A stretch of DNA of 64,000 nt, from positions 1,674,001-1,738,000 of the forward strand of contig NZ_CP053928.1 of the NCBI RefSeq assembly GCF_014108865.1, in the 5' to 3' direction. The DNA is from Nocardioides sp. WS12. Lineage in GTDB: Bacteria > Actinomycetota > Actinomycetes > Propionibacteriales > Nocardioidaceae. A model generated the notes under the pieces. It saw only the letters and a list, made by a program, of their open reading frames with translations, did no database searches and was not told the DNA's origin. A program made the position numbers and the translations under genes. Shown in pieces: positions 8,391-17,553 of the stretch; the stretch's first letter is position 1, and the number at the start of each line of letters is the position of its first letter.

Positions 8391-9254
8391 TCACATGCCG
8401 CCGGCGCCACCCGCGCCGGTGTCGACCGTTCCGGGGAGTGCGACTTGGAGCTTCTTCTCGCCGACGTACCGCTTCTGCAGCCAGTTCGCCAGGAGCATGA
8501 GCAGGAAGTTGACCGAGATGTACAGCGTGGCGACGACGAACATCGTCGGCACCCGGTTGTTGAACTCGAGGTAGATCTGCGTGCCCACCTTGGTGAGGCC
8601 GGGGGCCAGCACGAGCGTGCCGAGGGCGGTGTCCTTGAGCGCCACGATGCACTGGCTGACCAGGGACGGCAGCATGATCTTGACTCCCTGCGGCAGCAGG
8701 ATGTTCGCCATCACCTGCGTCTTGCGCATGCCGATGGCGTACGCCGCCTCGCCCTGACCCTTCGGTACGGCGTTGATGCCCGCGCGCAGGACCTCGGCCA
8801 GCACCGCGCCGTTGTAGAGAGTGAGCGCGAAGACGACGGCCCAGAAGGAACTGCTCTCCTCCTTGATGCCGAGGCTGAACCAGATGAAGACCATCAGGAG
8901 CAGGACCGGGACGGCACGGAAGAACTCCACGATCACCGCCGAGGGCCAGCGGATCCAGCGGTGCTCGGACAACTTGCCGATACCGAACACCACGCCGAAG
9001 ACGATGGCGCCGAGGATTGCGCCGAAGGCCATCTGGAGGGTCTTGAACAGCCCGTCGACCAGCAGCGCCCGGATGAAGTCGGGCGTCGTGAAGACTTCCC
9101 ACTTCTTCTCGTAGTCGAACTGACCGGCGTCGTTGAAGCCGTCGAAGATGTACCAGGCGATGCCGAGCAGGGCCAGGCCGGTCGCGACGGCATAGGCCCG
9201 GTGGCGGAGGACCGTCTTCGGTCCGGGGGCATCGAAGAGCACGCTGTTGCTCAT
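8391..9254 (-). CDS. gluD: Amino-acid ABC transporter permease, GluD-like
   Basis: An inner-membrane permease of 287 residues with about five TM helices and the EAA loop (EAAYAIGMRKTQVMANILLP) that contacts the ATPase. It is the second permease of a polar amino acid importer, like GluD of Corynebacterium. It has a longer N-terminus than its partner, as GluD proteins do. I chose ATG 9254, which overlaps the stop of gluC as ATGA, over the ATG at 9266 inside gluC. Last gene of the minus-strand operon gluA-gluB-gluC-gluD. Confidence 0.9.
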   Translation of the reverse strand: MSNSVLFDAPGPKTVLRHRAYAVATGLALLGIAWYIFDGFNDAGQFDYEKKWEVFTTPDFIRALLVDGLFKTLQMAFGAILGAIVFGVVFGIGKLSEHRWIRWPSAVIVEFFRAVPVLLLMVFIWFSLGIKEESSSFWAVVFALTLYNGAVLAEVLRAGINAVPKGQGEAAYAIGMRKTQVMANILLPQGVKIMLPSLVSQCIVALKDTALGTLVLAPGLTKVGTQIYLEFNNRVPTMFVVATLYISVNFLLMLLANWLQKRYVGEKKLQVALPGTVDTGAGGAGGM

Positions 9255-9934
9255 GCGACCTGCCACCTCTTCTCGAGTCGGCTCGCGGCGAACGAGAGGA
9301 GGAGGACGAGCAGGATGTAGCCGAGCGCGAAGAAGATGAAGATCTCGGTGCGCTGCGAGCTGAAGTTGTTGGTGAAGCGACGCATCTGCGCGACCGCCTC
9401 GAGGATCCCGAAGGCGGCTGCCACCGACGTGTTCTTGAGCATCGCGATCTGCACGCTGGCCAGCGGGGGGACCGAGGCCCGGATGGCCTGCGGCAGGACG
9501 ACCTGGGTCATCGTGCCGCCGAAGGTCAGCCCGACCGCGCGAGCTGCTTCTGCCTGTCCGAGCGGGACGGAGTTGATGCCGGACCTCAACGCCTCGCAGA
9601 CGAAGGTCGAGGTGTAGAGCGTCAGGCTCACGACGGCGGCGCCGAACGCCTCGGTGAAGTCGAACTTGCCGATGTGGACGTCGAGGAAGTTGAAGGTGAG
9701 GCCGAACATCGGCGAAGCGAAGGTGAAGAAGGCGAAGACGATGACCAGGGGAGTGTTGCGGACCAGCGTCACGTACGTCGTGGCCGCTGCCCGCATGATC
9801 TTGACCGGCCCCACGCGGAGGGCGCAGAGGATCGTCCCGAAGATCATGGACAGCACTGAGGCAATGACGAACAGCGCCACGGTGTAGCCGAAGCTGCGGA
9901 AGTAGAGGTCCCAGTTGTCGCTGATCGCTTCCAC
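9251..9934 (-). CDS. gluC: Amino-acid ABC transporter permease, GluC-like
   Basis: A 227-residue HisM-type permease with TM helices near residues 15-38, 55-80, 90-115 and 190-215. Its EAA loop is EAARAVGLTFGGTMTQVVLP. It pairs with GluD to form the membrane channel for glutamate-type amino acids. A ribosome site GGAAGGAGG lies just before the ATG. It is separated from gluB by an intercistronic 14-bp perfect hairpin and overlaps gluD by 4 bp. Confidence 0.9.
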   Translation of the reverse strand: MEAISDNWDLYFRSFGYTVALFVIASVLSMIFGTILCALRVGPVKIMRAAATTYVTLVRNTPLVIVFAFFTFASPMFGLTFNFLDVHIGKFDFTEAFGAAVVSLTLYTSTFVCEALRSGINSVPLGQAEAARAVGLTFGGTMTQVVLPQAIRASVPPLASVQIAMLKNTSVAAAFGILEAVAQMRRFTNNFSSQRTEIFIFFALGYILLVLLLSFAASRLEKRWQVA

Positions 9935-9975
9935 GTCGTACCTCCTTCCGGCTCGTTGAACGTGCGTGGTGAGTG

Positions 9976-10008
9976 CTGATGCGGGTCCCTGTCCGGGACC
10001 CGCATCAG
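9976..10008 (-). terminator. Intercistronic hairpin between gluB and gluC
   Basis: A perfect 14-bp stem (CTGATGCGGGTCCC with GGGACCCGCATCAG) around a 5-nt loop. No T-run follows, so it is more likely a 3'-end stabiliser or partial terminator that lets the binding-protein gene gluB be expressed above the permeases. Confidence 0.75.
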
Positions 10009-10023
10009 CCGGTGCTGCTCAGA

Positions 10024-10917
10024 TCAGGCGCAGGGGTCCAGTGCCGGCGGGTCCGGCACCTCGACACCCGAGGGCCCGAGGGTGATCTCGAACGCCTTGG
10101 CCCAGCCGCCGTCCTCGAACGAGGCGGTCAACACGTCGTTGATCCACGCGCACATCTCCGGCTCGGCCTTGCTGTAGCCGACGCCGATGTTCTCCGTGGA
10201 GAACGTGTCGCCGACGACCTTGAGCTGGCCCTCGTTCTCGGCCGCGAACCCGGCGAGGATCGTGCCGTCGGTGGACATGCCCTCAACGGTGCCGTCGAGG
10301 ACCTTGGCCACGCACTCGGAGTAGCTGTCGAAGCCGACGCCCTTGGCGCCCTTCTCGTCGATCCGCTCGATCGAGGTCGACCCGGTCACCGAACAGACCT
10401 CCTTGCCCTTGAGGTCATCGATGCTGTCGACGTCGCTGTCGGCCTTCACCAGCAGCTGCTGGCCGGTGACCAGGTAGGGGCCGGCCTGGCCGACCTTCAG
10501 GCGACGGTCGTCAGTGATGGAGTACGACGCGAGGACCAGGTCGACCTTGCCCTGCTCCAGGAAGGGCTCCCGGTTGTCGGAGATGGTCACCTCCCAGTTG
10601 ACGCTGTCGCTCTCCGGGTCGATGCAGAGGTCGGCGATGAGGAGCTTCGCCACCTCGATGTCGAAGCCGCTGGGACGGTCGTCGGTGGCGCCCTCGAAGC
10701 CCAGGCCCGGCTGGTCGTCCTTGTGGCCGACGTTGATCTTGCCGGCGTCGGCGAGCTCGGCCATCCGCGAGCCGGCCTCGAACTTGTCGTCGCAGTCGTC
10801 CTTGGCTTCGACCTTCACGCCGTCTTCGGCGTCGTCACCGGCGTCGCCGCAGGCCACGAGGCCGGTGGCAGCGATGAGGCTGACCGCCGTCGCCGCGAAT
10901 GCTTTCCTGAGTCGCAT
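10024..10917 (-). CDS. gluB: Glutamate-type ABC transporter substrate-binding lipoprotein, GluB-like
   Basis: A 297-residue class 3 solute-binding protein. The N-terminus is a lipoprotein signal with lipobox ATGLVACG; the cysteine would carry the lipid anchor outside the membrane. The SBP_bac_3 fold follows with NVGHKDDQPGLG, GFDIEVAKLL and FLEQGKVDLVLASYSITDDR, the ligand-contact and hinge segments. It delivers glutamate or a close analogue to GluCD. It sits between the ATPase and permease genes. A perfect hairpin just after its stop probably raises its mRNA level relative to downstream genes. Confidence 0.9.
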   Translation of the reverse strand: MRLRKAFAATAVSLIAATGLVACGDAGDDAEDGVKVEAKDDCDDKFEAGSRMAELADAGKINVGHKDDQPGLGFEGATDDRPSGFDIEVAKLLIADLCIDPESDSVNWEVTISDNREPFLEQGKVDLVLASYSITDDRRLKVGQAGPYLVTGQQLLVKADSDVDSIDDLKGKEVCSVTGSTSIERIDEKGAKGVGFDSYSECVAKVLDGTVEGMSTDGTILAGFAAENEGQLKVVGDTFSTENIGVGYSKAEPEMCAWINDVLTASFEDGGWAKAFEITLGPSGVEVPDPPALDPCA

Positions 10918-10955
10918 GTACTGCTCCTTTTATCTAGGCCCGAGGTGCCGAGCGA

Positions 10956-11741
10956 TCAGTGTTTGAGGATCTTGCCGAGGAAGTCCTTGGCGCGATCGCT
11001 CTGGGGGTTGGTGAAGAACGTCTCCGGGTCGGCGGTCTCGACCATGCGGCCGTCCGCCATGAACACGACACGGTTGGCGGCGGTGCGGGCGAAGCCCATC
11101 TCGTGGGTGACCACGATCATCGTCATGCCGCGCTCGGCGAGATCGACCATGACGTCGAGGACTTCCTTGATCATCTCGGGGTCCAGCGCCGAGGTGGGCT
11201 CGTCGAAGAGCATCACCTTCGGCTCCATGGCCAGGGCGCGGGCGATCGCCACGCGCTGCTGCTGGCCACCGGACAACTGAGCGGGGTACTTGTCGGCCTG
11301 GTGGCCGACGCCGACCCGGTCGAGCAGTTCCCTGGCGCGGGCGTCGGCCTCGGCCTTGGGCGTCTTGCGCACCTTGATCGGCCCGAGCGTGACGTTCTCG
11401 AGGATCGTCTTGTGGGCGAAGAGGTTGAAGCTCTGGAACACCATGCCGACGTCCGCACGGTGGCGGGCCAGCGCCTTGCCCTCCTGGGGGAGGGGGGCAC
11501 CGTCGACGTTGATCGTGCCCGTGTCGACGGTCTCGAGCCGGTTGATCGTGCGACACAACGTGGACTTGCCCGAGCCCGAGGGCCCGATCACCACGACCAC
11601 CTCGCCGCGCGCGACAGTCAGGTTGATGTCCTGGAGTACGTGCAGTTCGCCGTACCACTTCTGGACATCAACGAGCTCGACCAACGGGTCGTTGGCACGG
11701 GTCGCTCCGCTGCTGACCGCAGCGTCGTCGGTGACGGTCAT
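10956..11741 (-). CDS. gluA: Glutamate-type ABC transporter ATP-binding protein, GluA-like
   Basis: A 261-residue PAAT-family ATPase. Walker A is GPSGSGKST, the signature is [15 protein letters not shown] and Walker B is [14 protein letters not shown], followed by the H-loop VVTHEMGFA. It powers uptake by GluBCD. It is the first gene of the minus-strand operon gluA-gluB-gluC-gluD. The same cluster lies close to miaB/lexA/nrdJ in Streptomyces, as far as I recall, so its place here is probably ancestral. Confidence 0.92.
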   Translation of the reverse strand: MTVTDDAAVSSGATRANDPLVELVDVQKWYGELHVLQDINLTVARGEVVVVIGPSGSGKSTLCRTINRLETVDTGTINVDGAPLPQEGKALARHRADVGMVFQSFNLFAHKTILENVTLGPIKVRKTPKAEADARARELLDRVGVGHQADKYPAQLSGGQQQRVAIARALAMEPKVMLFDEPTSALDPEMIKEVLDVMVDLAERGMTMIVVTHEMGFARTAANRVVFMADGRMVETADPETFFTNPQSDRAKDFLGKILKH

Positions 11742-11831
11742 GCTTGGGGACGTTAGTCCCGCGAGGGTGCCAGCGGCTAGACCGCCACGCCACCGAGACC
11801 GATTCGTGACGCCGGGGTCATGCCGCCGAAA

Positions 11832-12227
11832 TCAGAGGACAGCGGGTATGACGCTGAGCGCCAGCCCGACGAAGATCGCGAGGACGGCGAACGCGAGGGC
11901 CTTGCGCTGGGCCTTCTCCGAGGTCGCGGCCTCCGCGTCGGTTGCGGCCGGCAAGCCCATCCCGACCCGCCATTCGGCGTCCTCGCTCTTCCACAGCGCC
12001 GTCGGCGTGAGCGCCTCCAGCGTGGCGCCGATCAGGTACAGCAGCACGGTGAACGTGCCGCCGGCGATGGTGAGGACGGTGAGGATCGCAGACACTCCGC
12101 GGGTGTCGGTCCCGAACATCAACCCGGCGCCGAGCAGCACCGACACAACCAGCGCCGCGACGCTCAGGACGCTGCCGATCCACTCGTTGTTGCGCGCCAC
12201 GAAGCCGGCGGGAACTGTCTCAGCCAT
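11832..12227 (-). CDS. Small integral membrane protein (131 aa)
   Basis: Three hydrophobic helices are visible, at about residues 17-40, 48-76 and 110-131, with a charged loop (SEDAEWRVGMGLPAATDAEA) between the second and third. I recognise the general type found beside miaB in actinobacteria but no function. The start at 12227 leaves 69 bp to the divergent miaB. Membrane location is inferred from hydrophobicity. Confidence 0.7.
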   Translation of the reverse strand: MAETVPAGFVARNNEWIGSVLSVAALVVSVLLGAGLMFGTDTRGVSAILTVLTIAGGTFTVLLYLIGATLEALTPTALWKSEDAEWRVGMGLPAATDAEAATSEKAQRKALAFAVLAIFVGLALSVIPAVL

Positions 12228-12296
12228 GCCCTCGAGACTACCCAGCAGGTGAGCGATTCGGGTGCGGAGGCCGTGCCGCCGTACCCTTGACCGGTC

Positions 12297-13805
12297 ATGA
12301 GCACCACGCAGAGTCCGCCCCGAACGTACGAAGTCCGCACCCACGGGTGCCAGATGAACGTGCACGACTCCGAGCGACTCTCCGGGCTGCTCGAGGACGC
12401 CGGCTATCTCGCCGTCAGTGCCGGCGACCAGGCCGATGTGGTCGTGTTCAACACCTGCGCCGTGCGCGAGAACGCCGACAACAAGCTCTACGGCAACCTG
12501 TCCCAACTCGTGCCGGTCAAGGCCGCGAACCCGGGCATGCAGATCGCCGTCGGTGGGTGCCTCGCGCAGAAGGACCGCGCCACGATCACCGAGAAGGCGC
12601 CGTACGTCGACGTCGTCTTCGGCACCCACAACATCGGCTCGCTGCCGGTGCTGCTGGAGCGCGCCCGGATCATGGAGGAGGCGCAGGTCGAGATCCTCGA
12701 GTCCCTGTCGGTCTTCCCCTCGACGCTCCCGACCAAGCGCGACTCGGCGTACGCCGCCTGGGTGTCGGTGTCGGTCGGCTGCAACAACACCTGCACGTTC
12801 TGCATCGTCCCGGCGCTGCGCGGCAAGGAGCAGGACCGCCGGCCCGGCGAGATCCTCGCCGAGATCGAGGCGCTGGTCGCAGAAGGCGTCTCCGAGATCA
12901 CCCTGCTGGGCCAGAACGTCAACGCGTACGGCGTGGAGTTCGGTGATCGCCAGGCGTTCTCGAAGCTGTTGCGGGCGTGCGGCTCGATCGAGGGCCTGGA
13001 CCGGGTGCGGTTCACCAGCCCCCACCCGGCGGAGTTCACCGACGACGTCATCGAGGCGATGGCCGAGACGCCGAACGTGATGCCCCAGCTGCACATGCCG
13101 CTGCAGTCCGGCTCCGACAAGGTGCTCAAGGACATGCGTCGGTCCTACCGGCAGGCGAAGTACCTCGGCATCATCGAGCGGGTCCGCGCCGCGATGCCCG
13201 ACGCGGCGATCACCACCGACATCATCGTGGGCTTCCCCGGCGAGACCGACGAGGACTTCGAGCAGACCCTCGAGGTCGTCCGGCAGGCCAGGTTCGCCGG
13301 TGCCTTCACGTTCAAGTACTCCAAGCGACCCGGCACCCCTGCCGCCACCCTCGAGGGCCAGGTCTCCCCGGAGGTCGTCCAGGAGCGGTACCTGCGGCTC
13401 GCGGAACTCGTCGCCCAGATCGCCTGGGAAGAGAACAAGCTGCTCGTCGGCCGTGAGGTCGAACTGATGGTCTCCGAGGGCGAGGGTCGCAAGGACGCCG
13501 AGACGCACCGCCTCTCCGGACGCGGGCCCGACAACCGGCTCGTGCACTTCGAGGCGGACTTCTCGCTGGTCGAGGGTGCACCGCGACCCGGCGACATCGT
13601 CACCGTCGTGATCACGCACGGTGCCCCGCACCACCTGATCGCCGACGGCCCGGTGCGGGCGCTTCGTCGTACTCGCTCCGGAGACGCGTGGGACCGGATT
13701 TCGACAGGCTCAACCAGCGGGGTCCAGGCACCTTCGGGTGTCGGCCTCGGGATGCCGGCCATCGGCGTCCCCGCTCCGTTGCCCGCCGGCCCGGTCTGCG
13801 GCTGA
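12297..13805 (+). CDS. miaB: tRNA-2-methylthio-N6-dimethylallyladenosine synthase (MiaB)
   Basis: A radical-SAM methylthiotransferase that adds the 2-methylthio group to i6A37 of tRNA. The N-terminal UPF0004 domain has its three cluster cysteines in GCQMN, FNTCAV and VGGCLA. The radical SAM motif CNNTCTFC lies near residue 162, and a C-terminal TRAM domain runs from about 385 to 450. The substrate is made by MiaA, encoded 1.8 kb downstream. The last roughly 45 residues (from [10 protein letters not shown] on) are beyond the TRAM domain and are partly encoded by a palindromic repeat (13696-13715), so the tail is probably acquired. TACCCT lies 9 nt before the ATG, so a very short leader is likely. 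Confidence 0.95.
   Translation: MSTTQSPPRTYEVRTHGCQMNVHDSERLSGLLEDAGYLAVSAGDQADVVVFNTCAVRENADNKLYGNLSQLVPVKAANPGMQIAVGGCLAQKDRATITEKAPYVDVVFGTHNIGSLPVLLERARIMEEAQVEILESLSVFPSTLPTKRDSAYAAWVSVSVGCNNTCTFCIVPALRGKEQDRRPGEILAEIEALVAEGVSEITLLGQNVNAYGVEFGDRQAFSKLLRACGSIEGLDRVRFTSPHPAEFTDDVIEAMAETPNVMPQLHMPLQSGSDKVLKDMRRSYRQAKYLGIIERVRAAMPDAAITTDIIVGFPGETDEDFEQTLEVVRQARFAGAFTFKYSKRPGTPAATLEGQVSPEVVQERYLRLAELVAQIAWEENKLLVGREVELMVSEGEGRKDAETHRLSGRGPDNRLVHFEADFSLVEGAPRPGDIVTVVITHGAPHHLIADGPVRALRRTRSGDAWDRISTGSTSGVQAPSGVGLGMPAIGVPAPLPAGPVCG
13696..13715 (+). repeat. Short palindromic repeat in the 3' end of miaB
   Basis: GGATTTCGACAGGCTCAACC is the reverse-orientation form of the repeat at 7232-7251 (TTCGACAGGCTC versus GAGCCTGTCGA). 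It is translated in frame as ISTGSTS within the non-conserved MiaB tail. Confidence 0.7.
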
Positions 13806-13817
13806 GGCGGATCACCC

Positions 13818-14549
13818 ATGCCCGCCGACGCTCCGACCATCCTCGCCACGTCCGGCGGGGTGGTTCCGAGTGACCGGAACAAGTGGTCCGTCGGACCGCT
13901 GACCAACTACGCCGTCGACCTCGCGGGGGTGACCGGCCGCGCACCGCGGGTGTGCTTCCTCGCCACCGCGTGCGGCGACCAGCCGTCGCTGATCGCCGAC
14001 TTCTACGACATGGCGCAGGAGTCGGGGTTCCACGGAAACCATCTCGAGTTGTTCCCGATGCCCAATGTCGACGACATGCGCGAGCACCTGCTGTCCCAGG
14101 ACGTCATCTGGGTCTGGGGCGGCAGCGTCGCCGGCCTGCTGGCGATGTGGGACCTGCACGGCGTCGGTGACCTGATGCGCGAAGCGTGGGAGGCGGGCGT
14201 CGTCCTCACGGGAGTGTCGGCCGGCTCGATCTGCTGGCACCGCGGCGGTACGACGGATTCGTTCGGCCCCGATCTGCGTCCGATCACCAACGGGCTGGGC
14301 CTGGTGCCGTACTCCAACGGCGTGCACTACGACTCCGAGGAACAGCGACGTCCGCTGTTCCAGTCGTTGATCGCGTCCGGCGAACTGCCGGCCGGCTATG
14401 CGACCGACGACGGGGTCGGCGTGCTCTACCGCGGCACCGAGTTCGTCGAGGCGCTCACCGAGCGCGACGGGTCCGCGGCCTACTTCGTCGAGCCCGGTCC
14501 CGACGGCACGGCCATCGAGACGCAGCTCGACACCCGCCTCCTGCGCTGA
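13818..14549 (+). CDS. Peptidase E / S51-family serine peptidase
   Basis: A 243-residue S51 peptidase (dipeptidase E / cyanophycinase group). The nucleophile lies in VSAGSICW, with an upstream WGGSVAGLLAMW turn and a downstream YDSEEQRRP segment typical of this group. These enzymes cut dipeptides with N-terminal Asp or related isoaspartyl bonds in the cytoplasm. It begins 12 bp after miaB and is likely read from the same transcript. Exact substrate is not determined. Confidence 0.85.
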   Translation: MPADAPTILATSGGVVPSDRNKWSVGPLTNYAVDLAGVTGRAPRVCFLATACGDQPSLIADFYDMAQESGFHGNHLELFPMPNVDDMREHLLSQDVIWVWGGSVAGLLAMWDLHGVGDLMREAWEAGVVLTGVSAGSICWHRGGTTDSFGPDLRPITNGLGLVPYSNGVHYDSEEQRRPLFQSLIASGELPAGYATDDGVGVLYRGTEFVEALTERDGSAAYFVEPGPDGTAIETQLDTRLLR

Positions 14550-14554
14550 CGGTT

Positions 14555-15043
14555 CTAGAAACCGTGCTGGCTCAGGGCCGGCAGGTCGCCGCGGCGCAGG
14601 CCGTCGAGGACGACGCGCTCGTGGGGGACCACCGGGTCCGGCAGCGCGTCGAGCGGGAACCAGCGCAGGTCGGCGCACTTGGTCGGCTCGACGATGCGCG
14701 GCTCGCCTGACCAGGAGCGCGCGGTGAAGAAGAAGTCGACGCGTTCGTCGATGGGGAGGTCGTGCGCGGTGCGTTGCATCGCGGTCGCGAAGGTGAGGTC
14801 GAGGTCGCTGACCTCGATCTCCTCGAGCGCCTCGCGCCGGGCTGCCGTCTCCGCGGTCTCGCCGCGCTCCACGTGACCGGCGGCCGCAGCCGCCCAGTGG
14901 TCATCCATGTAGCCGGTGCCCTGGCGCAATTGAAGGAGCACCTCGGTGGCTGATCCGTTCGCTGCCTCCCGGAGGAGGAAGACGTACGAGGCGGGTACCA
15001 CCACGAACCGCGTCTTACCGGTCGCGGGGTCCTGCACAGTCAC
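14555..15043 (-). CDS. Nudix hydrolase
   Basis: A 162-residue Nudix protein. The box reads GHVERGETAETAARREALEE, close to the GX5EX7REUXEEXGU consensus, with Ile where the final Gly is common. The N-terminus has FVVVPASYVFLLREA and RQGTGYMDDHWAAAAAGH, the pattern of Nudix enzymes acting on unknown nucleoside diphosphate derivatives. It is convergent with the S51 peptidase (5 bp apart). Substrate cannot be named. Confidence 0.88.
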   Translation of the reverse strand: MTVQDPATGKTRFVVVPASYVFLLREAANGSATEVLLQLRQGTGYMDDHWAAAAAGHVERGETAETAARREALEEIEVSDLDLTFATAMQRTAHDLPIDERVDFFFTARSWSGEPRIVEPTKCADLRWFPLDALPDPVVPHERVVLDGLRRGDLPALSQHGF

Positions 15044-15081
15044 CGAGGTGCCCTTCCAAGGTCGGCGTAGCGAGACGTCAA

Positions 15082-15285
15082 TCAGTTGATGTCGTCGTTC
15101 TTGCCATCGAGGCCGTCGAGGGCGTCCTTGGCCTTGTCGGCGCCCAGGTCGATCTTGTCGTCGAACTTGCCGCCGGTCTTGTCGGACACGAAGTCCGCAG
15201 CCTTGTCGACAGCGTCGCCGATCTTGTCGCCCTGACCGTCAACTGCGTCGGTCACCTTGTCCTTGGCGTCATCCAGAAAGCCCAC
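15082..15285 (-). CDS. MT0933-like antitoxin-family small protein, copy 1
   Basis: A 67-residue acidic and lysine-rich helix-prone protein with DKTGGKFDDKI, the core of the MT0933-like antitoxin family (Rv0909 type). The GTG start at 15285 has a GGGGG ribosome site. In M. tuberculosis the relative sits beside a toxin gene; no such partner is next to it here. A paralogue follows 62 bp upstream (15347-15559). It may act as a stress or LEA-like protein rather than an antitoxin. Confidence 0.75.
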   Translation of the reverse strand: MGFLDDAKDKVTDAVDGQGDKIGDAVDKAADFVSDKTGGKFDDKIDLGADKAKDALDGLDGKNDDIN

Positions 15286-15346
15286 GAGAAACCCCCAAGC
15301 GTTGATGGTCTGCGACCCACCGTTGGGTCGCTCGCGGCAACATTAG

Positions 15347-15559
15347 TCAGGCTTGCTCGCCCTTGTCGCCCTCGACCTTGCCGAGTGCATCCTTGGCCTT
15401 GCTGGTGGCGCCCTCGATCTTGTCGCTGAACTTGCCGCCGGTCTTGTCGTCGACGAAGCCCGCGACCTTGTCGATGCCGGCTTCGATCTTGTCGCCGTGC
15501 TCGGCAACCGCGTCGGTGGCCTTGTCCTTGGCGTCCTTGAACTTGTCCGTGAGGCTCAT
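15347..15559 (-). CDS. MT0933-like antitoxin-family small protein, copy 2
   Basis: A 70-residue paralogue of the neighbouring gene with the same DKTGGKFSDKIEGATSKAKD core and an N-terminal TDKFKDAKDKATDAVAEHGD repeat-like helix. A GAAGGAG ribosome site precedes the ATG at 15559. The two genes look like a tandem duplication with moderate divergence. No toxin gene flanks it, so the antitoxin label rests on family membership only. Confidence 0.75.
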   Translation of the reverse strand: MSLTDKFKDAKDKATDAVAEHGDKIEAGIDKVAGFVDDKTGGKFSDKIEGATSKAKDALGKVEGDKGEQA

Positions 15560-15643
15560 CGTGTTGCTCCTTCGTGAGTACCGCCGAGTCGGCCTGTCAC
15601 CCACGGTGCTGGGGTGTGGCCCGGTTGTTGCCACACTAACCAC

Positions 15644-16588
15644 ATGCCGCAGCCGTTCAACACGTCGGAGATTCCGATCGTTGCGCTCGTCGGGCCCACC
15701 GCCAGCGGCAAGACGGCGCTGTCCCTCGATCTGGCTTCCGCGCTGCACGGAGAAATCGTCAACACCGATGCCATGCAGGTCTACCGCGGCATGGACATCG
15801 GTACGGCGAAGCTGCCGCTCGCCGAACGACGCGGGATCCCGCACCACCTGCTCGACACCCTCGAGATCCGCGACGTGGCCACGGTGTCGGACTTCCAGGC
15901 CTGGGCACGGGCGGCGATCGCGGACCTGCGCGCACGCGCGGTGACACCAGTCCTGGTGGGCGGATCGGGCCTCTACACGCGGGTGATCCTCGACCAGTTC
16001 GACTTTCCCGGGACCGACGTCGTGGTGCGGGAGCGGCTGGAGGCCGAGCTGGATCAGGTGGGTGCCGTGGCCATGAACGCCCGGCTGCGGGTGCTCGATC
16101 CCGTCGCCGCCGACCGGATCGGGGACAACGGGCGCCGGATCGTGCGGGCGCTCGAGGTGATCGAGTTGACCGGCGAGCCCTGGAGCGCGCGGCTCCCCGT
16201 GCAGGAGTACGCCGACCCGCACACGGTCCAGATCGGCGTCTCCATCGACCCGGCGATCCTCGAGGAACGGATCCGGCAACGGGTCCAGGAGATGTTCGAC
16301 GAGGGCTTCGTCGCGGAGGTCGAGGAGCTGCTGGACCGAGGCCTGGCCGACGGACGCACGGCGCGGGTCGCGATCGGCTACCGCCAGGTGATGGCCGCGC
16401 TGGCGGGGGAGATGTCCCTCGAGGAGGCGCAGGAACGCACCTTCACCGCGACGCGCAAGTTTTCCCGCAAGCAGATGGCCTGGTGGAAGGCCGATCCCCG
16501 CATCACCTGGGTCGAGTACGACGACCCGGACCGGGTCGCGAAGGCGCTGGCCGCAGTGCGCAAGATCGGTCAAGCGCCCGGGTCCTGA
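15644..16588 (+). CDS. miaA: tRNA dimethylallyltransferase (MiaA)
   Basis: A 314-residue prenyltransferase that adds the dimethylallyl group to A37 of tRNAs reading UNN codons, the step before MiaB. It has the P-loop GPTASGKTALS, then DAMQVYRGMDIGTAK with the catalytic Asp and tRNA-contact residues, and KFSRKQMAWWK near the C-terminus. I chose ATG 15644 rather than the in-frame ATG at 15614 because CACACT lies 6 nt before it and the longer form adds non-family residues. It is divergent from the MT0933-like pair. Confidence 0.95.
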   Translation: MPQPFNTSEIPIVALVGPTASGKTALSLDLASALHGEIVNTDAMQVYRGMDIGTAKLPLAERRGIPHHLLDTLEIRDVATVSDFQAWARAAIADLRARAVTPVLVGGSGLYTRVILDQFDFPGTDVVVRERLEAELDQVGAVAMNARLRVLDPVAADRIGDNGRRIVRALEVIELTGEPWSARLPVQEYADPHTVQIGVSIDPAILEERIRQRVQEMFDEGFVAEVEELLDRGLADGRTARVAIGYRQVMAALAGEMSLEEAQERTFTATRKFSRKQMAWWKADPRITWVEYDDPDRVAKALAAVRKIGQAPGS

Positions 16589-16608
16589 TCGGGACCACAC
16601 TGGACCCC

Positions 16609-17553
16609 ATGACCACGCCGCCGCCCCGCCCCGGACGGGATCGCCTGCGCGAACTCCTCGACGCGGTGCTCGACGAGGACAACCGGACGCTCGATCAGAT
16701 GGCGGACGGCGCCTACGCGTCGCCGTACCACTTCAGCAGGGTGCTGGCCCGGGACGTCGGCGAGGCGCCCGTGGCGATGCGACGCCGGGTGATGCTCGAG
16801 CGGGCCGCGTGGCAGTTGCGGCACGGCTCCACGGTCACGGACGCCGCTTGGGAGGCGGGATACGAGTCGCTGGAGGGCTTCAGCCGCGCGTTCGCCCGCG
16901 CCTACGGTCATCCGCCGAGCGAGACCGTTGCCCGGGCTGGCGACGGCACCTCCAGCACGTGGCTGCCGGCCGCGAACGGCATCCACTTCCACCCGCCCAT
17001 GCATCTGTGGGTGCACGCCGAGGAGCAGCCGATGAACCCCGTCACCGAACAACAGGTGCGCCACGACCTCGACGACACCCGGGACCTGATCGTGCAGGCC
17101 AAGGGTCTGTCGGCAGCGGAATGGAACGAGGTGCGGATGCCCGGCCACACGGTGCTTTCGTGGGATGGCGCGGAGGAGTCGATTGCCGCCGTCCTGCACC
17201 GGCAGGTGTTCTCGAAGGAGATCTGGCTGGCGTCGATCGAAGGGCTCGACACCCCGCCGTCCGCCAACCCGTCCGACCCCGCCGAACTGCTCGAACGCCA
17301 CGACGCCGTGGCGCCACGCTGGCTGGCGACGGTGCGCGACATCGACCGCCGCGGTGCGTGGAACGACCGGCTCGTCGACGCGCTCTGCGACCCGCCGGAG
17401 AGCTTCGTGCTGAGCAGCGTGCTCGCGCACGTCCTGACCTACGCCGCCCACCGGCGGCAACTGGCCCGCGTGATGCTGCGCGCCGCCGGAGTCACCACCG
17501 ATGAGGGCGACCCGATCATGTGGTTGCGCCGCGAACTGGGAGAAGACAAATGA
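16609..17553 (+). CDS. AraC-type DNA-binding domain fused to a DinB-like domain
   Basis: Residues about 10-105 form an AraC/XylS double helix-turn-helix: LDQMADGAYASPYHFSRVLA and WEAGYESLEGFSRAFARAYG. Residues about 145-300 form a DinB-like four-helix domain with the three metal-type His in VLHRQVFSKE and HVLTYAAHRRQ. DinB folds bind metal and act on small thiols or unknown substrates. The fusion suggests a sensor that responds to a small molecule through the DinB half. It is 20 bp after miaA and overlaps the following RibD-like gene by ATGA. Confidence 0.8.
   Translation: MTTPPPRPGRDRLRELLDAVLDEDNRTLDQMADGAYASPYHFSRVLARDVGEAPVAMRRRVMLERAAWQLRHGSTVTDAAWEAGYESLEGFSRAFARAYGHPPSETVARAGDGTSSTWLPAANGIHFHPPMHLWVHAEEQPMNPVTEQQVRHDLDDTRDLIVQAKGLSAAEWNEVRMPGHTVLSWDGAEESIAAVLHRQVFSKEIWLASIEGLDTPPSANPSDPAELLERHDAVAPRWLATVRDIDRRGAWNDRLVDALCDPPESFVLSSVLAHVLTYAAHRRQLARVMLRAAGVTTDEGDPIMWLRRELGEDK

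Noticed and set aside
12225..12245. A repeat-like TCGAGAC before miaB
   Set aside because: Only seven bases match the repeat family; no second arm.
11818..12290. Plus-strand frames over the membrane gene before miaB
   Set aside because: They lack TM or domain patterns, while the minus-strand frame gives three clear TM helices.
15082..15559. A working toxin-antitoxin locus at the MT0933-like genes
   Set aside because: No toxin gene is adjacent; the family name alone is not enough.
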